Positions 33,501 to 46,627 are shown, counted from the stretch's first letter. The stretch is 64,000 nucleotides of DNA from Pogostemon cablin (GCA_023678885.1 CM042985.1:16532465-16596464), one strand, 5' to 3'. The notes: generated by a model not told the origin, from the sequence alone. Numbers and translations are program-made.

Positions 33501-34974
33501 CACGGTGCTTGAGATGTCGGTGAATTTTATTTTTATATTGTTTTGAGGGAAACAATATAAAAGGATAAAATTCGAAGATTTGATCGGAATATTTATTTGT
33601 GATTCTCTGAATTTCGAATGGTTTTATTTCACTAATTGTTAACTAAAAGACATTATATTTACTTGTCCAAATTAGATGATTAGAAAAGAATCTTGGTTTT
33701 GAACTTTACTGCTTAACAAAATACATGTGTATTCTCACAAAAGACGTCTCATAATGCCTATTAAAGTCTCTAGTGAAGAGATGAGAGGTTCATAGAAATA
33801 TGATGGTCTCATGTAACTCTTCGGATACTTGAGTAATTTAAAAGGTGGTAGGTCATGATAGAATTTGATGAATGAATTGGAAAATTATGGAATAGAAGTT
33901 GAAAGGGAAACCTAAGTCAATTTTATTCTCCATAATTGCCTAGATGTTTTGAGTAAGTTCCACCTGAATTACAAGAGGATGTATATGGTGGGAAACTTCT
34001 GACAAAACATGTGGCAAAGGAAAGCCATTTTCATCATAATGTGAACAAGTTTAATATCTTATTCACTAGTTATTTAAACATGATTAGTGATGGCATCTAC
34101 TGACTCGAACTGAGTAGATACTGGAATCACTAAATGTTTATCACTAAGTAAGGATAAGATTGTTAAGACATGGGAAAAACTACAAAGGTAGTGGCTATTG
34201 CAGTGGGAGTTGTTTATTCATCTCATGATAAGAATAAACGATTGATTATGAGAAATTATTTTTACGTACCCTTCATAGAAAGAATTTGATTTCGGTTTCT
34301 ATGCATTAACGGATGGATACTTCATTTCATTTAAATGACATGGTCATAGTGATGAGGAATGGGGCTATAATCCGCTAAAGTACGTTGGTTGATAATATGT
34401 AAACTCTTGAATCATGTACATCCCACAGATGCAATAAATAGTAATTAAATAATGCATCTTCTAATATTAGTAAGAGAAAGGGACCTTCAAAGATGAACTA
34501 AACATACATTTGGCGTCTAAGATTGGCTCATTTTACTTGAGTAGGATTCAAAAGTTGATAGCCGATAGACCGTAAGGTTTATCTGAAGTGGAAACTATCA
34601 GACTTGCGAGTCTTGCTTGGAAGTAAAAATGATTAACTGTCTTTTCAAGGCTGTGGGGTGTAGAGCCAAAGATATGTATGTTGGAATTAGTTCATTCTGA
34701 TTTAAGCGAACCTAATATTATCCAGGCGAGAGGTGGTTATGAATATTCAAAGATTATTCTGGATACCAATATATTTATTTGATGCACTGCATGTCTAAGT
34801 TCTTTGATTAATTCAAGAATTACAAGACTGGTACAGTGAAGCGTCATGAAAAATATATTAAGTCATTACGATTTAATCGTGATGGTGAATACCTCTTAGG
34901 ATAGTTAGGAGCTATTAATCAGAAGTTGAGATTAAATCTCAAGATGACTACACCGGGCATGCCCCAACTGAATG
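33501..34974 (+). pseudogene. Copia-2 gag-protease-integrase remnant
   Basis: Gag-like sequence (for example PPELQEDVYGGKLL near 33960) is weak and full of stops. The integrase part is recognisable from about 34690 (LVHSDLSEPN, then RGGYEYSKIILD) to 34979 (MTTPGMPQLNG), with stops between. The last motif is the conserved end of the copia integrase core and continues directly, in frame, on the far side of Athila-2, which shows that Athila-2 landed in it. Confidence 0.8.
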
Positions 34975-35234
34975 GTGTGTGATTAGAGCTATTTTTACCT
35001 AGATTTTAGTGTCTTTTTATATGTGTTTTCGTATTATTTTATCCGTATTTTATATGTTATTTGGTTGTGTTTGGTATTTTTATTGAAATTTGTGTGAATA
35101 AGCTTAAACTTAATATTTTCACTTTTTATTGGATGCTAAACATGATAAGGAAGATGTAGGAAAAAGCAGATCTCAATTCAGAGTTGAAACGAGGGAGAAC
35201 GAGCCAAAACAGTGAAGAAATGAAGGAGCCAGCA

Positions 35235-35568
35235 CACGAGCCGTGTAGCCAACACGGCCCTGTAAGAGTTGGCCGTGCGGCGACATCTAGTCACTCAACA
35301 CGGGCAACTTCAGGTCGTGTCCAGTTGCACGAGTCGAGTCGGGAGCACGAGCCGTGTCGCCAACACTGCCCTGTAAGAAGTGACCGTGTGGAGACATCAG
35401 AAGAGCCAACACGATCACCCTGTGCCCGTGTTACAACACACGACTCGTGTTGCAGCACACGAGCCGTGTTGCGTAACACGGCCCTGTAAGGCGAGGCCGT
35501 GCGGCAGCATCAGAAGACACAACACGGCCACCTCGTGGCCGTGTTGCATAACACGACTCGTGTTGTGT
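35235..35568 (+). repeat. Three ~111-bp tandem repeats in the Athila-2 left LTR
   Basis: Units start at 35235, 35346 and 35458 with CACGAGCCGTGT. The same block is at about 46036-46366 on the minus strand in the right LTR. Confidence 0.85.
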
Positions 35569-35611
35569 ATTTTCCTGCAGAAATTTCCAGATCCTTCTAG
35601 AAGCCTCCAAA

Positions 35612-35627
35612 GGGGTATAAATACCCC
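35612..35627 (+). promoter_or_regulatory. TATA box in a 7-bp inverted repeat (Athila-2 left LTR)
   Basis: GGGGTAT-AA-ATACCCC: the TATAAATA core is flanked by perfect 7-bp arms. It is also present in the right LTR (about 45977-45992) and in the Athila-1 3' LTR. Confidence 0.65.
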
Positions 35628-36800
35628 TTTATTCAATAATTGGAAAGAGATCCGAAATTCCCACCCTCTACACACACATCACACACCATTTCTTCCATTT
35701 TCCACCATCATCTTCATCCACCTTCATCCATCTTGATTCATCTCCATCATATCCATTAATTCTCCATCAAAACTTCATCCCTTCCATTGGGTGTGAGAGA
35801 TCTCAAGAAATCAAGAGCTAGAGTTGGAGATCCATGAGTATTGAAGATTCTCTACAAGAAATTGCTAGGGAAGATTCACATCTCTTTTGATTTTCTTTTG
35901 TATTTAGACTATGGATATTTGTAATGAATCATTTATGTGTTTTGTTACCTTTATCATGTTAGGCTAATCCCTCTAGTGGGATTAGGAACATAAGAGCATA
36001 TTAGATTTATATTATCATGTGGATTAAATTGGTTTTTGATTTAATTGATGTTGATTTCTATTCATGGAATTTAATTGTCTTGATGTTGTGATGGCATGGT
36101 TTGTTATTCATGAATGTTTATTGGTTTAATGGATTGTTGATCAATGGATTATTTGTGGTAATTAAATGCTATCATAATGTTCATGTATGTATTGCTTGGA
36201 GTGAGACGGAAATGACCCTCTATAGTATTAGGACGGCATGATTAGACATTGAGTTTGGGTTTGACCGAAAGGATATTTGAATTCAATGAGGGGAACCAAT
36301 CCATTCGTTGGCCTTAGTACACAAAAAGGGAGAGTTCAATCTAACTAGTACCTAAATGGAAGGGGTTAATGTTGGGCTTTGATCTTAAGTGCTTTTGGGA
36401 GTCTAAAATGGATCAACAACCTTTGTAACCCGAAAGGGAGCTTAGGATACAATCGTGATCACCCTTAGTCTACATCAATTGAGTTGAATTCCGTTTGCAT
36501 GATAATATGAATCGAGTGTGCTTGGATGTTTCTAATCCCATGTTTTTCCATACTTGAACTTTAGCACCCATTTTCTTTACTTGTCATTTATCTTATTTGT
36601 TATCTTATTTACTTGCTACTTGTTTTAGTTGTTAATCAATCTCAAAATCCCCGATCATCTTTACAAAAACAACATGAACATGAGCTCACGTATTTTGCTA
36701 GTCCGAACATAACTCCTTATTGGATTGATAATTTTTCTTGGGATATACTACTACAACGATCGAGTATTCTTGCTCGTGAGTGCTACAAATTAGGCAAACA

Positions 36801-36941
36801 AGAAAATGGCGCCGTTGCCAAAGGGGAGTTTGACGGACTAGTCGAGTACTGTGTTATTGTTTTAGTTGTTCTTGATAAGGATTCTTTTTATTTTCTTTTA
36901 TTTATTATTTGTGTTTGTGGTCTCACTCTTGGCCTTTTCGT
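36801..36941 (+). mobile_element. Primer site and leader in plus orientation, ending at the inversion junction
   Basis: TGGCGCCGTTGCC (36807-36819) is the tRNA-Asp-type primer site. The leader matches the complement of 44666-44800 up to TTTTCGT, then switches within a 2-bp GT overlap (36940-36941) to minus-orientation U3. Confidence 0.88.
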
Positions 36942-37070
36942 TTAAGCTCATTCACACACATTTCAATAAAAATACCAAATACAACCAAATAACATATAAA
37001 ATACGGATAAAATAATACGAAAACACATATAAAAAGACACTAAAATCTAGGTGAAAGTAGCTCTAATCAA
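36942..37070 (-). mobile_element. Truncated Athila-2 3' LTR (first 129 bp of U3)
   Basis: On the minus strand it starts TGATTAGAGC directly after AAGTTTGGGGGGT and runs to GAATGAGCTT, where it meets the inverted leader. Confidence 0.88.
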
Positions 37071-38878
37071 CCCCCCAAACTTAAGGTGTTGCTCGTCCCC
37101 GAGCAATGAAAATGACAAATGAAAAGGAGAAATTTTCACCTAGAAAAGACTGAACGAATATAAGCAATAACACATCGTTAGCAATAATAACAACAAACTA
37201 TGCTAAGTCATCCTACGAACCACCAAAGTTTCAATTAGTAATCACCAAAGTTTCAATTAGTAATCAAAAAGGTCTTTAATTAGGATGTAATGATAGGCTC
37301 TTAGGTAGGGTAGGAAGTATATGGATAAGAGTGACTCAACAAGTGTAAGTAATCAAAGAGATGGCCAATTTTCTCAACTTCTCCACTTTTCTTTCATCCT
37401 TTCTTATCTTTACAATCTCAAGCACTATTCATTAACTTTCCTTAGATTGAGCTTCTTTTGATGCATGTTTCCTTTCTTTGAATTTTGTTTATTTGAGCAT
37501 TTTGATGTTGATTTGCTCCTTTCTTACTTTGAGGTTGCATGTGCCTTTTTACTTTTGCTCTTTTCATCCTTTTCTTTGCTTGTTTACCATTCCCTTTTCT
37601 TCTTTTGCTAATCAATCAATCCTTTCTAGCTACCATCTCCTCAATCACCCACACAAAGGTATATATAAGCTTGAATGGGTAAATAAGGCTTGAAATGTGC
37701 TAAATTCACAAGAAATAGTCTTATAGGCTCAAAGTGGTTAACTAAGGATGATATTCATGGTAGGGAACATATATGGCAATGACTATAATAACAAGGATGG
37801 CCTTAGATCATTTCACCAATCTCCACTAATCGGGTTCATTCCTATAGTCCTTGAGCAAGTTCTAACTTATCAAACACAACCGATCCACTCATGAAGAAAT
37901 ACCATGTATGCATGGTTGAGGCTCAAATGCTCACAAGCTTGTGCTCGGACCTTAAGGAACTTATTACACCACATTCATCTCAAAATTGAACAAGTTAAGT
38001 AAAACATGTCACAATTTGAAAGTGTAGAGATTCTTAATCATAATTTGTCATCACTTATCACCACAACATATCATCACTCACGTTCAAAAATGACTCACGA
38101 CATCCCTAAACAAACCACCAAATATCCCAAGACAAGAATGAAAATACACACAACATAAAAATAAGGACTCAACAAATAAGACACAACAAAAACACAAAAC
38201 ATGCAAAAACACAAAATACCATCATCCATAAGAAAATTAAGCACACATTCATCCCAACCTTTATTTAAAAAGAAATCCTAATTTACAAAAGTAAACCTCC
38301 CATAAACATACAAATGAAGTAGCATGCTAATCACAACAATCCAAATCAAAATCAATTCATTTCAAGTAATAAAATGATAAGGTGTAGAGTACTCCCTCAA
38401 TAGGCATTTGGTAAGGAAAGCGTTAGCTCCAAGCTCCATCATGCTTTCAATACCTCTCATTCATGCTCAAATACTCAACAAACACCATTATTTCAACAAT
38501 TTCATTATAAATATGGACTATCATGCACTTCAACACCACCAATCATGCCAAAATCAACCCAAACTCATGAGAAAAATTTTAAAATTTGTCCAATTTTACA
38601 AGAATCATACTCAAGTGGTGAGTCACACCACACACTATCACCCCCCAAACTTAACTCGAGACAAGAGTCACGAATTAAGTTTGCAACAAGTTGTGGAACA
38701 TGTCAACTTGAATCCATGAAGCATTTCTCTTTTCTTCAATGTGCATTTTTCTCCATGAGCACAATCAACCTACAAGGCCAAAATAAACAAGCAACAAAGG
38801 CAAAGCAATAAAGATAGTGATGGGGTGCCTCCCATCGAGCGCTAAGTTTAACGTCTTCAAGCTAGACGAATTTTGAGA
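37071..38878 (-). mobile_element. Athila-2 3' non-coding region
   Basis: About 1.8 kb homologous to 14251-16373 of Athila-1 but with one polypurine-like tract near 38640 where Athila-1 has two, so about 145 bp are missing. No env frame. Confidence 0.8.
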
Positions 38879-41800
38879 TCATCTTTCAATTAGAGCATCC
38901 ACAAAGAGGGTCTCCCTTTGTGATGGATCCACATAGTGCTTCACACGATGGCCATTAACCAAGAACTCTCCCCCATTCTCATCCATAACCTTTAGAGCTC
39001 CCCCATCAAGTACTTCCTTTACCACATAAGGTCCTCTCCATTTGGACTTCAACTTGCCCGGGAAAAGTCTTAGTCGAGAATTGAATACCAACACCTTCTC
39101 ACCCTTTTCAAAGCTCTTCTTCCTCAAACGAGCATCATGCCACCTCTTGGTTTTCTCCTTAAAAATCCTTGAGTTTTCATAAGCATTTTCTCTAAATTCC
39201 TCAAGCTCATTCAATTGTAAGAATCTTACCTTCTTCGAAGCTTTCATGTCAAAATTCAACTTCTTAATGGCCCAATAAGCTTTATGCTCTAACTCCACGG
39301 GAAGATGGCAAGACTTGCCATAGACAATTTGAAAAGGAGACATACCAAGAGTGGTCTTGAATGCGGTTCGAAAGGCCCACAATGCATCATCAAGTTTATT
39401 TGACCAATCCTTTCTACTCACACTCACTGTTTTCTCCAAGACTTGTTTGATTTGTCGATTAGAAATTTCAGCTTGACCATTCGTTTGAGGGTGATACGGA
39501 GTAGACACTCGATGCTTCACTCCATAGGTCTTGAGAATATTCTCCATGAGCTTATTTATGAAGTGACTACCCCCATCACTTACCAACACTCTAGGTACTC
39601 CAAATCTTGTGAAGATATGCTTCTTTAGAAACCCCATGACCACTCTAGCATCACTTGTTCTTGAAGGTATGGCCTCAACCCATTTCGATACATAGTCAAC
39701 CGCCAATAAGATGTATAGGAATCCATTCGATTGAGGAAATGGTCCCATGAAATCGATGCCCCACACATCAAATATCTCCACTTCTTGAAAGCTCTTAAGG
39801 GGCATTTCATCCCACTTGGAGATTCCTCCCATCCTTTGACACCGATCACAACCCTCTACAAATTTCTTACAACTCTTGAACAAAAATGGCCAATAGAACC
39901 CCGATTGTAAGACTTTTGCAGCGGTCTTTTGAGCTCCAAAATGGCCTCCACTAGGTGAAGAGTGGCAAAACTCCAACACACTATTCCATTCTTCCTCGGG
40001 CACATATCTTCGCACAAGAGAATCATTACACATCTTGTACAAGAATGGATCATCCCACAAGTAACTTTTAACATCATGAAAGAACTTCTTGGATTGATAC
40101 TTATTAAGCTCATAAGGCCTTCTTCCACTAGCCAAGTAATTCACATAGTCCGCATACCACGGGCTTCCTTCTTGCTCCATTAAAGCCTCAATTTGATAGC
40201 AATCACACTCCAAGATTTCTTCATCGGGAAAAACCTCTTTGATTAACTCATAAGTACTTTCACAATGCTCCCTCGACTCTAACCTTGAAAGATGATCGGC
40301 TATCACATTCTCCGTGCCCTTCTTATCTCTCACTTCAATATCAAATTCTTGAAGAAGTAGTACCCATCTTATCACCCTTGGCTTTGCATCCTTCTTTGCC
40401 ATGAGATACTTGATAGCGGCATGGTCGGTGTATACAATAGTTTTCGTTCCTACCAAATAAGGATGAAACTTATCAAATGCGTATACTACCGCCAAAAACT
40501 CTTTTTCGGTAGTAGTGTAGTTCCTTTGAGCCGCATCAAATGTCTTGCTTGCATAGTAAATAGCTCGGAATATTTTCTCTCTTAGTTGTCCCAAAACCAT
40601 TCCAAGAGCTACGTCACTTGCATCATACATCAATATAAATGGCTCCTTCCAATCGGGGGTGATCAAGATGGGTGATGAAATCAAAGCTTCCTATAGCACC
40701 TGAAAAGCATTTAAACAATTATCATCAAACTTAAATGGCACATCTTTTTCAAGGAGATGAGATAGAGGTTTAGAAAATGAAGAAAAATCCTTGATGAATC
40801 TACGATAGAACCCGGCATGACCAAGGAACGATCGTACTCCCTTCTCATTTGTTGGCGGTGGAAGCTTCTCTATAGCAACAACTTTGGCTCGGTCAACTTG
40901 CAATCCCTTTGAAGAGATGTGATGTCCAAGTACAATGCCATCATTTACCATGAAATGGCACTTCTCCCAATTCAACACTAAATTAGTGTCTTGACATCGC
41001 TTCAAAACAATAGCAAGGTTAGACAAACAATTATCAAAAGAAGAACCAAACATCGAAAAGTCATCCATGAACACTTCCATTATATTCTCAATTAATCCTT
41101 CAAAGATTGCCATCATACACCTTTGAAAGGTGGCCGGTGCATTGAAAAGTCCAAATGGCAATCTTCGAAAAGCAAATATTCCATAGGGACAAGTGAAAGC
41201 GGTCTTTTCTTGGTCTTCGGGTGCTATGAGAATTTGGTTATACCCGGAATACCCATCAAGAAAGCAATAAAACTCATACCCGGCCAACCTATCCAACATT
41301 TGATCCAAGAAAGGTAAGGGAAAGTGATCTTTACATGTGTTTTCATTAAGCTTCCTATAATCAACACACACACGCCACCCCGTAACCGTCCTAGTGGCTA
41401 TGGTCTCATCTTTCTCGGTCTTCACTATAGTCATACCCCCTTTTTTAGATACTACATGCAACGGGCTCACATAAGGGCTATCACTAATAGGAAAGATCAT
41501 ATCCGAATCTAACCACTTAAGAACCTCTTTTTTTACCACTTCTTGCATGATAGGATTAAGTCTTCTTTGGTTTTGAACACAAGCTTTCCCTTCATCCTCA
41601 AGTCTTATCTTATGCATGCAAATTGTTGGACTAATTCCCTTCAAATCATCAATACACCAACCAATAGCCGACTTATGCTCTTTAAGGACATTAAGTAATT
41701 TATCAAGTTGACTAGAAGTTAGAGATGATGATACAATTACCGGATATGTCTCATTTTCACCAAGGTAGGCATAAGTAAGATGATCGGGTAGAGGTTTCAA

Positions 41801-44656
41801 CTCCACCTTCTTTTCCTTTTTCTCTTCTTGCTCGAGTGGATCTCTAAGTGGTAAGAACTTGTCATTTCCCCTTGAGATGGTGGCTGCAACCTCTTGAGCT
41901 TCACTACAATCACCTAGATCAAGCAAACAATTAATCAATTCTTCATTTAAATCAAGAGAAGTAGTAGAAATATTAGAAAGAGATAAAGAATTGCTCAAGC
42001 AAAGTTCAAGTGGATCCTTGGTTACAATGGAAGGCCAACTCTCCTCGACACTTCCCTTTACAACATCCACACTTTTACATTCTTCATCATTCATTGGATA
42101 TTGCATGGCCTTGTGTAGAGAGAATACCACTTCCTCATCATTAACCCTCAACTTCAATTCTCCTTTGTAGACATCAATAAGAGCTCTCCCGGTAGCAAGA
42201 AACGGTCTCCCAAAAATCAATGGCACATTTTCATCCTCCTCCATATCTAGAACAACAAAATCCACCGGAAAGACGAACTTATCAACTTTTACCAACACAT
42301 CTTCAACTACTCCTTTTGGATGTGTCATAGATCGATCCGCCAATTGAAGTGTGATGGAAGTTGGTTTTACTTCACCTAATCCAAGCTTCTTGAATATGGA
42401 GAGAGGCATTAGATTAATGCTTGCACCGAGGTCACAAAGAGCATTGTTCTTCTTGTTCTTTTCAATTTCACATGGTATAATGAAACTACCCGGATCCTTC
42501 AATTTTTGTGGAAGTTTCCGTTGTAGAATGGCACTACACTCTTCGGTTAGATTAACCGTTTCATTGTCCACAAGACTTCTTTTCTTTCCCATGATGTCCT
42601 TCAAGAAACGAGCATAATGAGGCATTTGATCCAAAGCATCGGCGAAAGGGATATTGATTTGAATCTTCTTGAAGATTTCAAGAAACTTTTTGAACCTCTC
42701 ATCCAAACCCTTCTTCAAGAACCTTTGAGGAAAAGGAACCGGTACTTGAGTCTTGGGTATTCCCCAACTATCTCTTTCAACTTCAACTTCCTTTTCCCTT
42801 AACTCCTTTGCCTTCTTCCACTTTGGAATTCTCTCTATCTTCTCTTCATCTTTCTTTTGCTCAACAATTTCTTTTTTCTTGCTTACTTCCTCCATTTCAA
42901 TCTCTTCTTGTACCAACCCTTCTTCCACCTTGCTTTCCACTTCACTTTCAATGACAATACTATCTTCTTTAGGCATAGGAGGCTCCTCATACTCTTTTCC
43001 ACTTCTAAGAGTGATAGCTTTGCAATCTTCTTTAGGATTAGTTACCGTGGTAGATGGAAACTTTCCTTGTTGGTGTTGAGATCCCACGGAAGAAGCAATT
43101 TGACCCATTTGATACTCAAAAGCTCTCATCCTATTGTCGGATTTCTTCTCATTTTCCTCCATTCTAGCCTCCATCTTTGCATCTCTTTTTTCCATGTAAG
43201 CCCTTGTGTCTTTCATAAATGCCATCAATGTCTCTTCCAATGATGCTTTCCCTTCTCCATTTGGTGGCTTAGCACTCGGATCGAATCCCGGAGGATATGA
43301 CACGGCGGCTTGAGGATTAGAGTAAGAAAGATTCTCATGCTTCCTCGGAGCTTGATAATTTCCACTTGATTGATTGAAATTGCTTCCCCGAGCTTGTCCT
43401 TGATATCCTCCTTGGTAATTACCTTGATTAGAAGGATAATTACCTTGGAAATTCCCTTGATGATGGAAATTCCCTTGGTAATTTCTCCTATCTAAATAGG
43501 CAACATCTTCTACACTTTGCATAACCTTGCTCTCATCATTCACCATAGAACTTGTGCTTCCCCCTTGGCTTACTCCTTGAGTGATCAAATTCAATTGCTT
43601 TGTTAAAGCTTGAATGCTCTCATTGAATTCTTTCATTCCTTTATTTTGAAACACATCACTCTTCACTTTGTTCACACTCTCCACTTGAGCTACTTTTCCA
43701 AAGGCATAACCTCCCATTACTCGCTCGGAAGGCCATTGATAGGCATTCATCGCAATGTCTTCAAAAATATCCATGGCTTTCATAGCATCCACTCCAAATA
43801 TAGACCTTCCGGATGAGGCATCTACATGCATCCGATTTTGTTGATTCAACCCTTGGTAAAAGAAGGCCACTTGTTGATTCTCATGAAAATCGTGTTGAGA
43901 ACACTTTCGGAGCATCTCTTTGTAGCGTTCCCATGCTTCATAAAAATTTTCATCCGGAAGTTGCCTAAATTGAGTGATAAGGCTTTTCAATTGGAGCGTC
44001 TTTGAAGGAGGAAAATACTTGTTTAGGAACCTTTGCTCAAGATCTTCCCATGTATTACAACTTCTCAAAGGAATTGTATTGTACCATGCTTTAGCCTTGT
44101 CTCTTAAAGAAAAAGAGAACAACCTCATCCGAATAGCATCCTCCGACACTCCCTTCATCTTGACGGTATTTGCAACCTCCAAGAAAGTAGATAGATGAGT
44201 GTTCGGGTCTTCAAGAGGACCTCCCCCAAACTGATTTGCTTTAACCATGTTGATCAATCCGGTCTTGATTTCATAATCATTGGCTTGAATTGGAGGAACC
44301 ATATTGTGCACGGCCCTCGGTTGGAAGTAATCCCGAATTGCTCTAGGCCTTGGCAACTCTTGTTGTTGAAATATCCTTTGAGCTTCTTGATTGGCAAGCA
44401 ATTGCATATACTCTTGATTTTGAGCAAAGAAATTCCTCATTATCTCCGCTTGATTCTCTTGCACTCCTTCTTGTACCCCCCCTTTGATCTTGTAAAGGAT
44501 CTTGGGGTGGGTCATAATTAGCATTCTCTCCACGTTGATTATACATTTTTGTTCCTTTTCTATCTTTACGCCTCTCTCGCTTCCTTTGTCTGCGGTCCTT
44601 TCAATCTCCAAATTCAAAGGAATGATCGATTGATTTTCCTTTGATCTTGTGATCAT
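38879..44656 (-). pseudogene. Athila-2 gag-pol polyprotein, one nonsense codon
   Basis: From the ATG at 44656 (MITRSKENQSIIPLN) a single frame of about 1926 codons encodes Gag, protease, RT, RNase H and integrase. It is interrupted only by a TAG at 40691-40693 between RT and RNase H, where Athila-1 has a Lys codon. The frame opens further upstream to 44698, but the shared ATG is the better start. Seen in order: capsid core (FGGGPLEDPNTHLS), Gln/Gly-rich linker, protease DLGAS (near 42425), RT FLDGYSG and FMDD (41060-41071), RNase H DASD, integrase H2C2 and DDE core with the first Asp intact (GIDFMGPF). No zinc knuckle and no env. It is the better preserved copy and possibly very recently active. 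Confidence 0.92.
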
Positions 44657-44787
44657 AAAACACCTACGAAAAGGCCAAGAGTGAGACCACAAACACAAAT
44701 AATAAATAAAAGAAAATAAAAAGAATCCTTATCAAGAACAACTAAAACAATAACACAGTACTCGACTAGTCCGTCAAACTCCCCTTT

Positions 44788-44800
44788 GGCAACGGCGCCA
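44788..44800 (-). promoter_or_regulatory. Athila-2 primer-binding site (tRNA-Asp type), coding orientation
   Basis: The complement reads TGGCGCCGTTGCC, matching the complement of the plant tRNA-Asp 3' end. Confidence 0.82.
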
Positions 44801-44806
44801 TTTTCT

Positions 44807-46622
44807 TGTTTGCCTAATTTGTAGCACTCACGAGCAAGAATACTCGATCGTTGTAGTAGTATATCCCAAGAAAAATTATCAATCCAATAAGGAGTTATGT
44901 TCGGACTAGCAAAATACGTGAGCTCATGTTCATGTTGTTTTTGTAAAGATGATCGGGGGTTTTGAGATTGATTAACAACTAAAACAAGTAGCAAGTAAAT
45001 AAGATAGCAAATAAGATAAATGACAAGTAAAGAAAATGGGTGCTAAAGTTCAAGTATGGAAAAACATGGGATTAGAAACATCCAAGCACACTCGATTCAT
45101 ATTATCATGCAAACGGAATTCAACTCAATTGATGTAGACTAAGGGTGATCACGATTGTATCCTAAGCTCCCTTTCGGGTTACAAAGGTTGTTGATCCATT
45201 TTAGACTCCCAAAAGCACTTAAGATCAAAGCCCAACATTAACCCATTCCATCTAGGTACTAGTTAGATTAAACTCTCCCTTTTTGTGTACTAAGGCCAAC
45301 GAATGGATTGGTTCCCCTCATTGAATTCAAATATCCTTTCGGTCAAACCCAAACTCAATGTCTAATCATGCCGTCCTAATACTATAGAGGGTCGTTTTCG
45401 TCTCACTCCAAGCAATACATACATGAACATTATGATAGCATTTAATTACCACAAATAATCCATTGATCAACAATCCATTAAACCAATAAACATTCATGAA
45501 TAACAAACCATGCCATCACAACATCAAGACAATTAAATTCCATGAATAGAAATCAACATCAATTAAATCAAAAACCAATTTAATCCACATGATAATATAA
45601 ATCTAATATGCTCTTCATGTTCCTAATCCCACTAGAGGGATTAGCCTAACATGATAAAGGTAACAAAACACATAAATGATTCATTACAAATATCCATAGT
45701 CTAAATACAAAAATCAAAAGAGATGTGAATCTTCCCTAGCAATTTCTTGTAGAGAATCTTCAATACTCATGGATCTCCAACTCTAACTCTTTATTTCTTG
45801 AGATCTCTCACACCCAATGGAAGGGATAAAGTTTTGATGGAGAATTAATGGATATGATGGAGATGGATCAAGATGGATGAAGGTGGATGAAGATGATGGT
45901 GGAAAATGGAAGAAATGGTGTGTGATGTGTGTGTAGAGGGTGGGAATTTCGGATCTCTTTCCAATTGTTGAATAAAGGGGTATTTATACCCCTTTGGAGG
46001 CTTCTAGAAGGATCTGGAAATTTCTGCAGGAAAATACACAACACGAGTCGTGTTATGCAATACGGCCACGAGGTGGCCGTGTTGTGTCTTCTGATGATGC
46101 CGCACGGCCTCGCCTTACAGGGCCGTGTTACGCAACACGGCTCGTGTGCTGCAACACGAGTCGTGTGTTGTAACACGGGCACAGGGTGATCGTGTTGGCT
46201 CTTCTGATGTCTCCACACGGTCACTTCTTACAGGGCCGTGTTGGCGACACGGCTCGTGCTCCCGACTCGACTCGTGCAACTGGACACGACCTGAAGTTGC
46301 CCGTGTTGAGTGACTAGATGTCGCTGCACGGCCAACTCTTACAGGGCCGTGTTGGCTACACGGCTCGTGTGCTGGCTCCTTCATTTCTTCACTGTTTTGG
46401 CTCGTTCTCCCTCGTTTCAACTCCGAATTGAGATCTGCTTTTTCCTACATCTTCCTTATCATGTTTAGCATCCAATAAAAAGTGAAAATATTAATTTTAA
46501 TCTCATTCACACACATTTCAATAAAAATACCAAACACAACCAAATAACATATAAAATATGGATAAAATAATACGAAAACACATAAAAAGACACTAAAATC
46601 TAGGTGAAAATAGCTCTAATCA
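44807..46622 (-). mobile_element. Athila-2 right LTR (5' LTR of the coding part)
   Basis: 1816 bp. Outer end TAATCA at 46622 is followed by GTGTG. It contains the three tandem repeats and the TATA palindrome in minus orientation, and differs from the left LTR at only a small number of positions by eye. Confidence 0.92.
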
Positions 46623-46627
46623 GTGTG

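Larger units (their letters stand above)
34980..36800 (+). mobile_element. Athila-2 left LTR, plus orientation (inverted relative to coding part)
   Basis: 1821 bp, starting TGATTAGAGC and ending AGGCAAACA, with three tandem repeats (35235-35568) and the TATA box in GGGGTATAAATACCCC (35612-35627). It is nearly identical to the complement of 44807-46622. Confidence 0.92.
34980..46622 (-). mobile_element. Athila-2: Athila-type element with inverted outer LTRs
   Basis: The coding part runs on the minus strand: 5' LTR 46622-44807, primer site 44800, gag-pol 44656-38879, 3' region, polypurine tract at 37071-37085, and only the first 129 bp of the 3' LTR (37070-36942). There the sequence switches to a plus-strand leader, primer site and full LTR (36941-34980). 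The outer LTRs are therefore inverted, and both outer ends are U3 ends (TGATTAG and its complement). The whole is flanked by a perfect 5-bp duplication, GTGTG (34975-34979 and 46623-46627). The two outer LTRs share private variants such as GAAGGAGCCAGC absent from Athila-1, so they come from one parent. Confidence 0.9.

Noticed and set aside
34980..36941. Reading the left Athila-2 LTR and leader as a separate Athila insertion
   Set aside because: It has no own target duplication. The GTGTG repeat pairs its outer end with the far end of the minus-strand element, and private variants match the right LTR.
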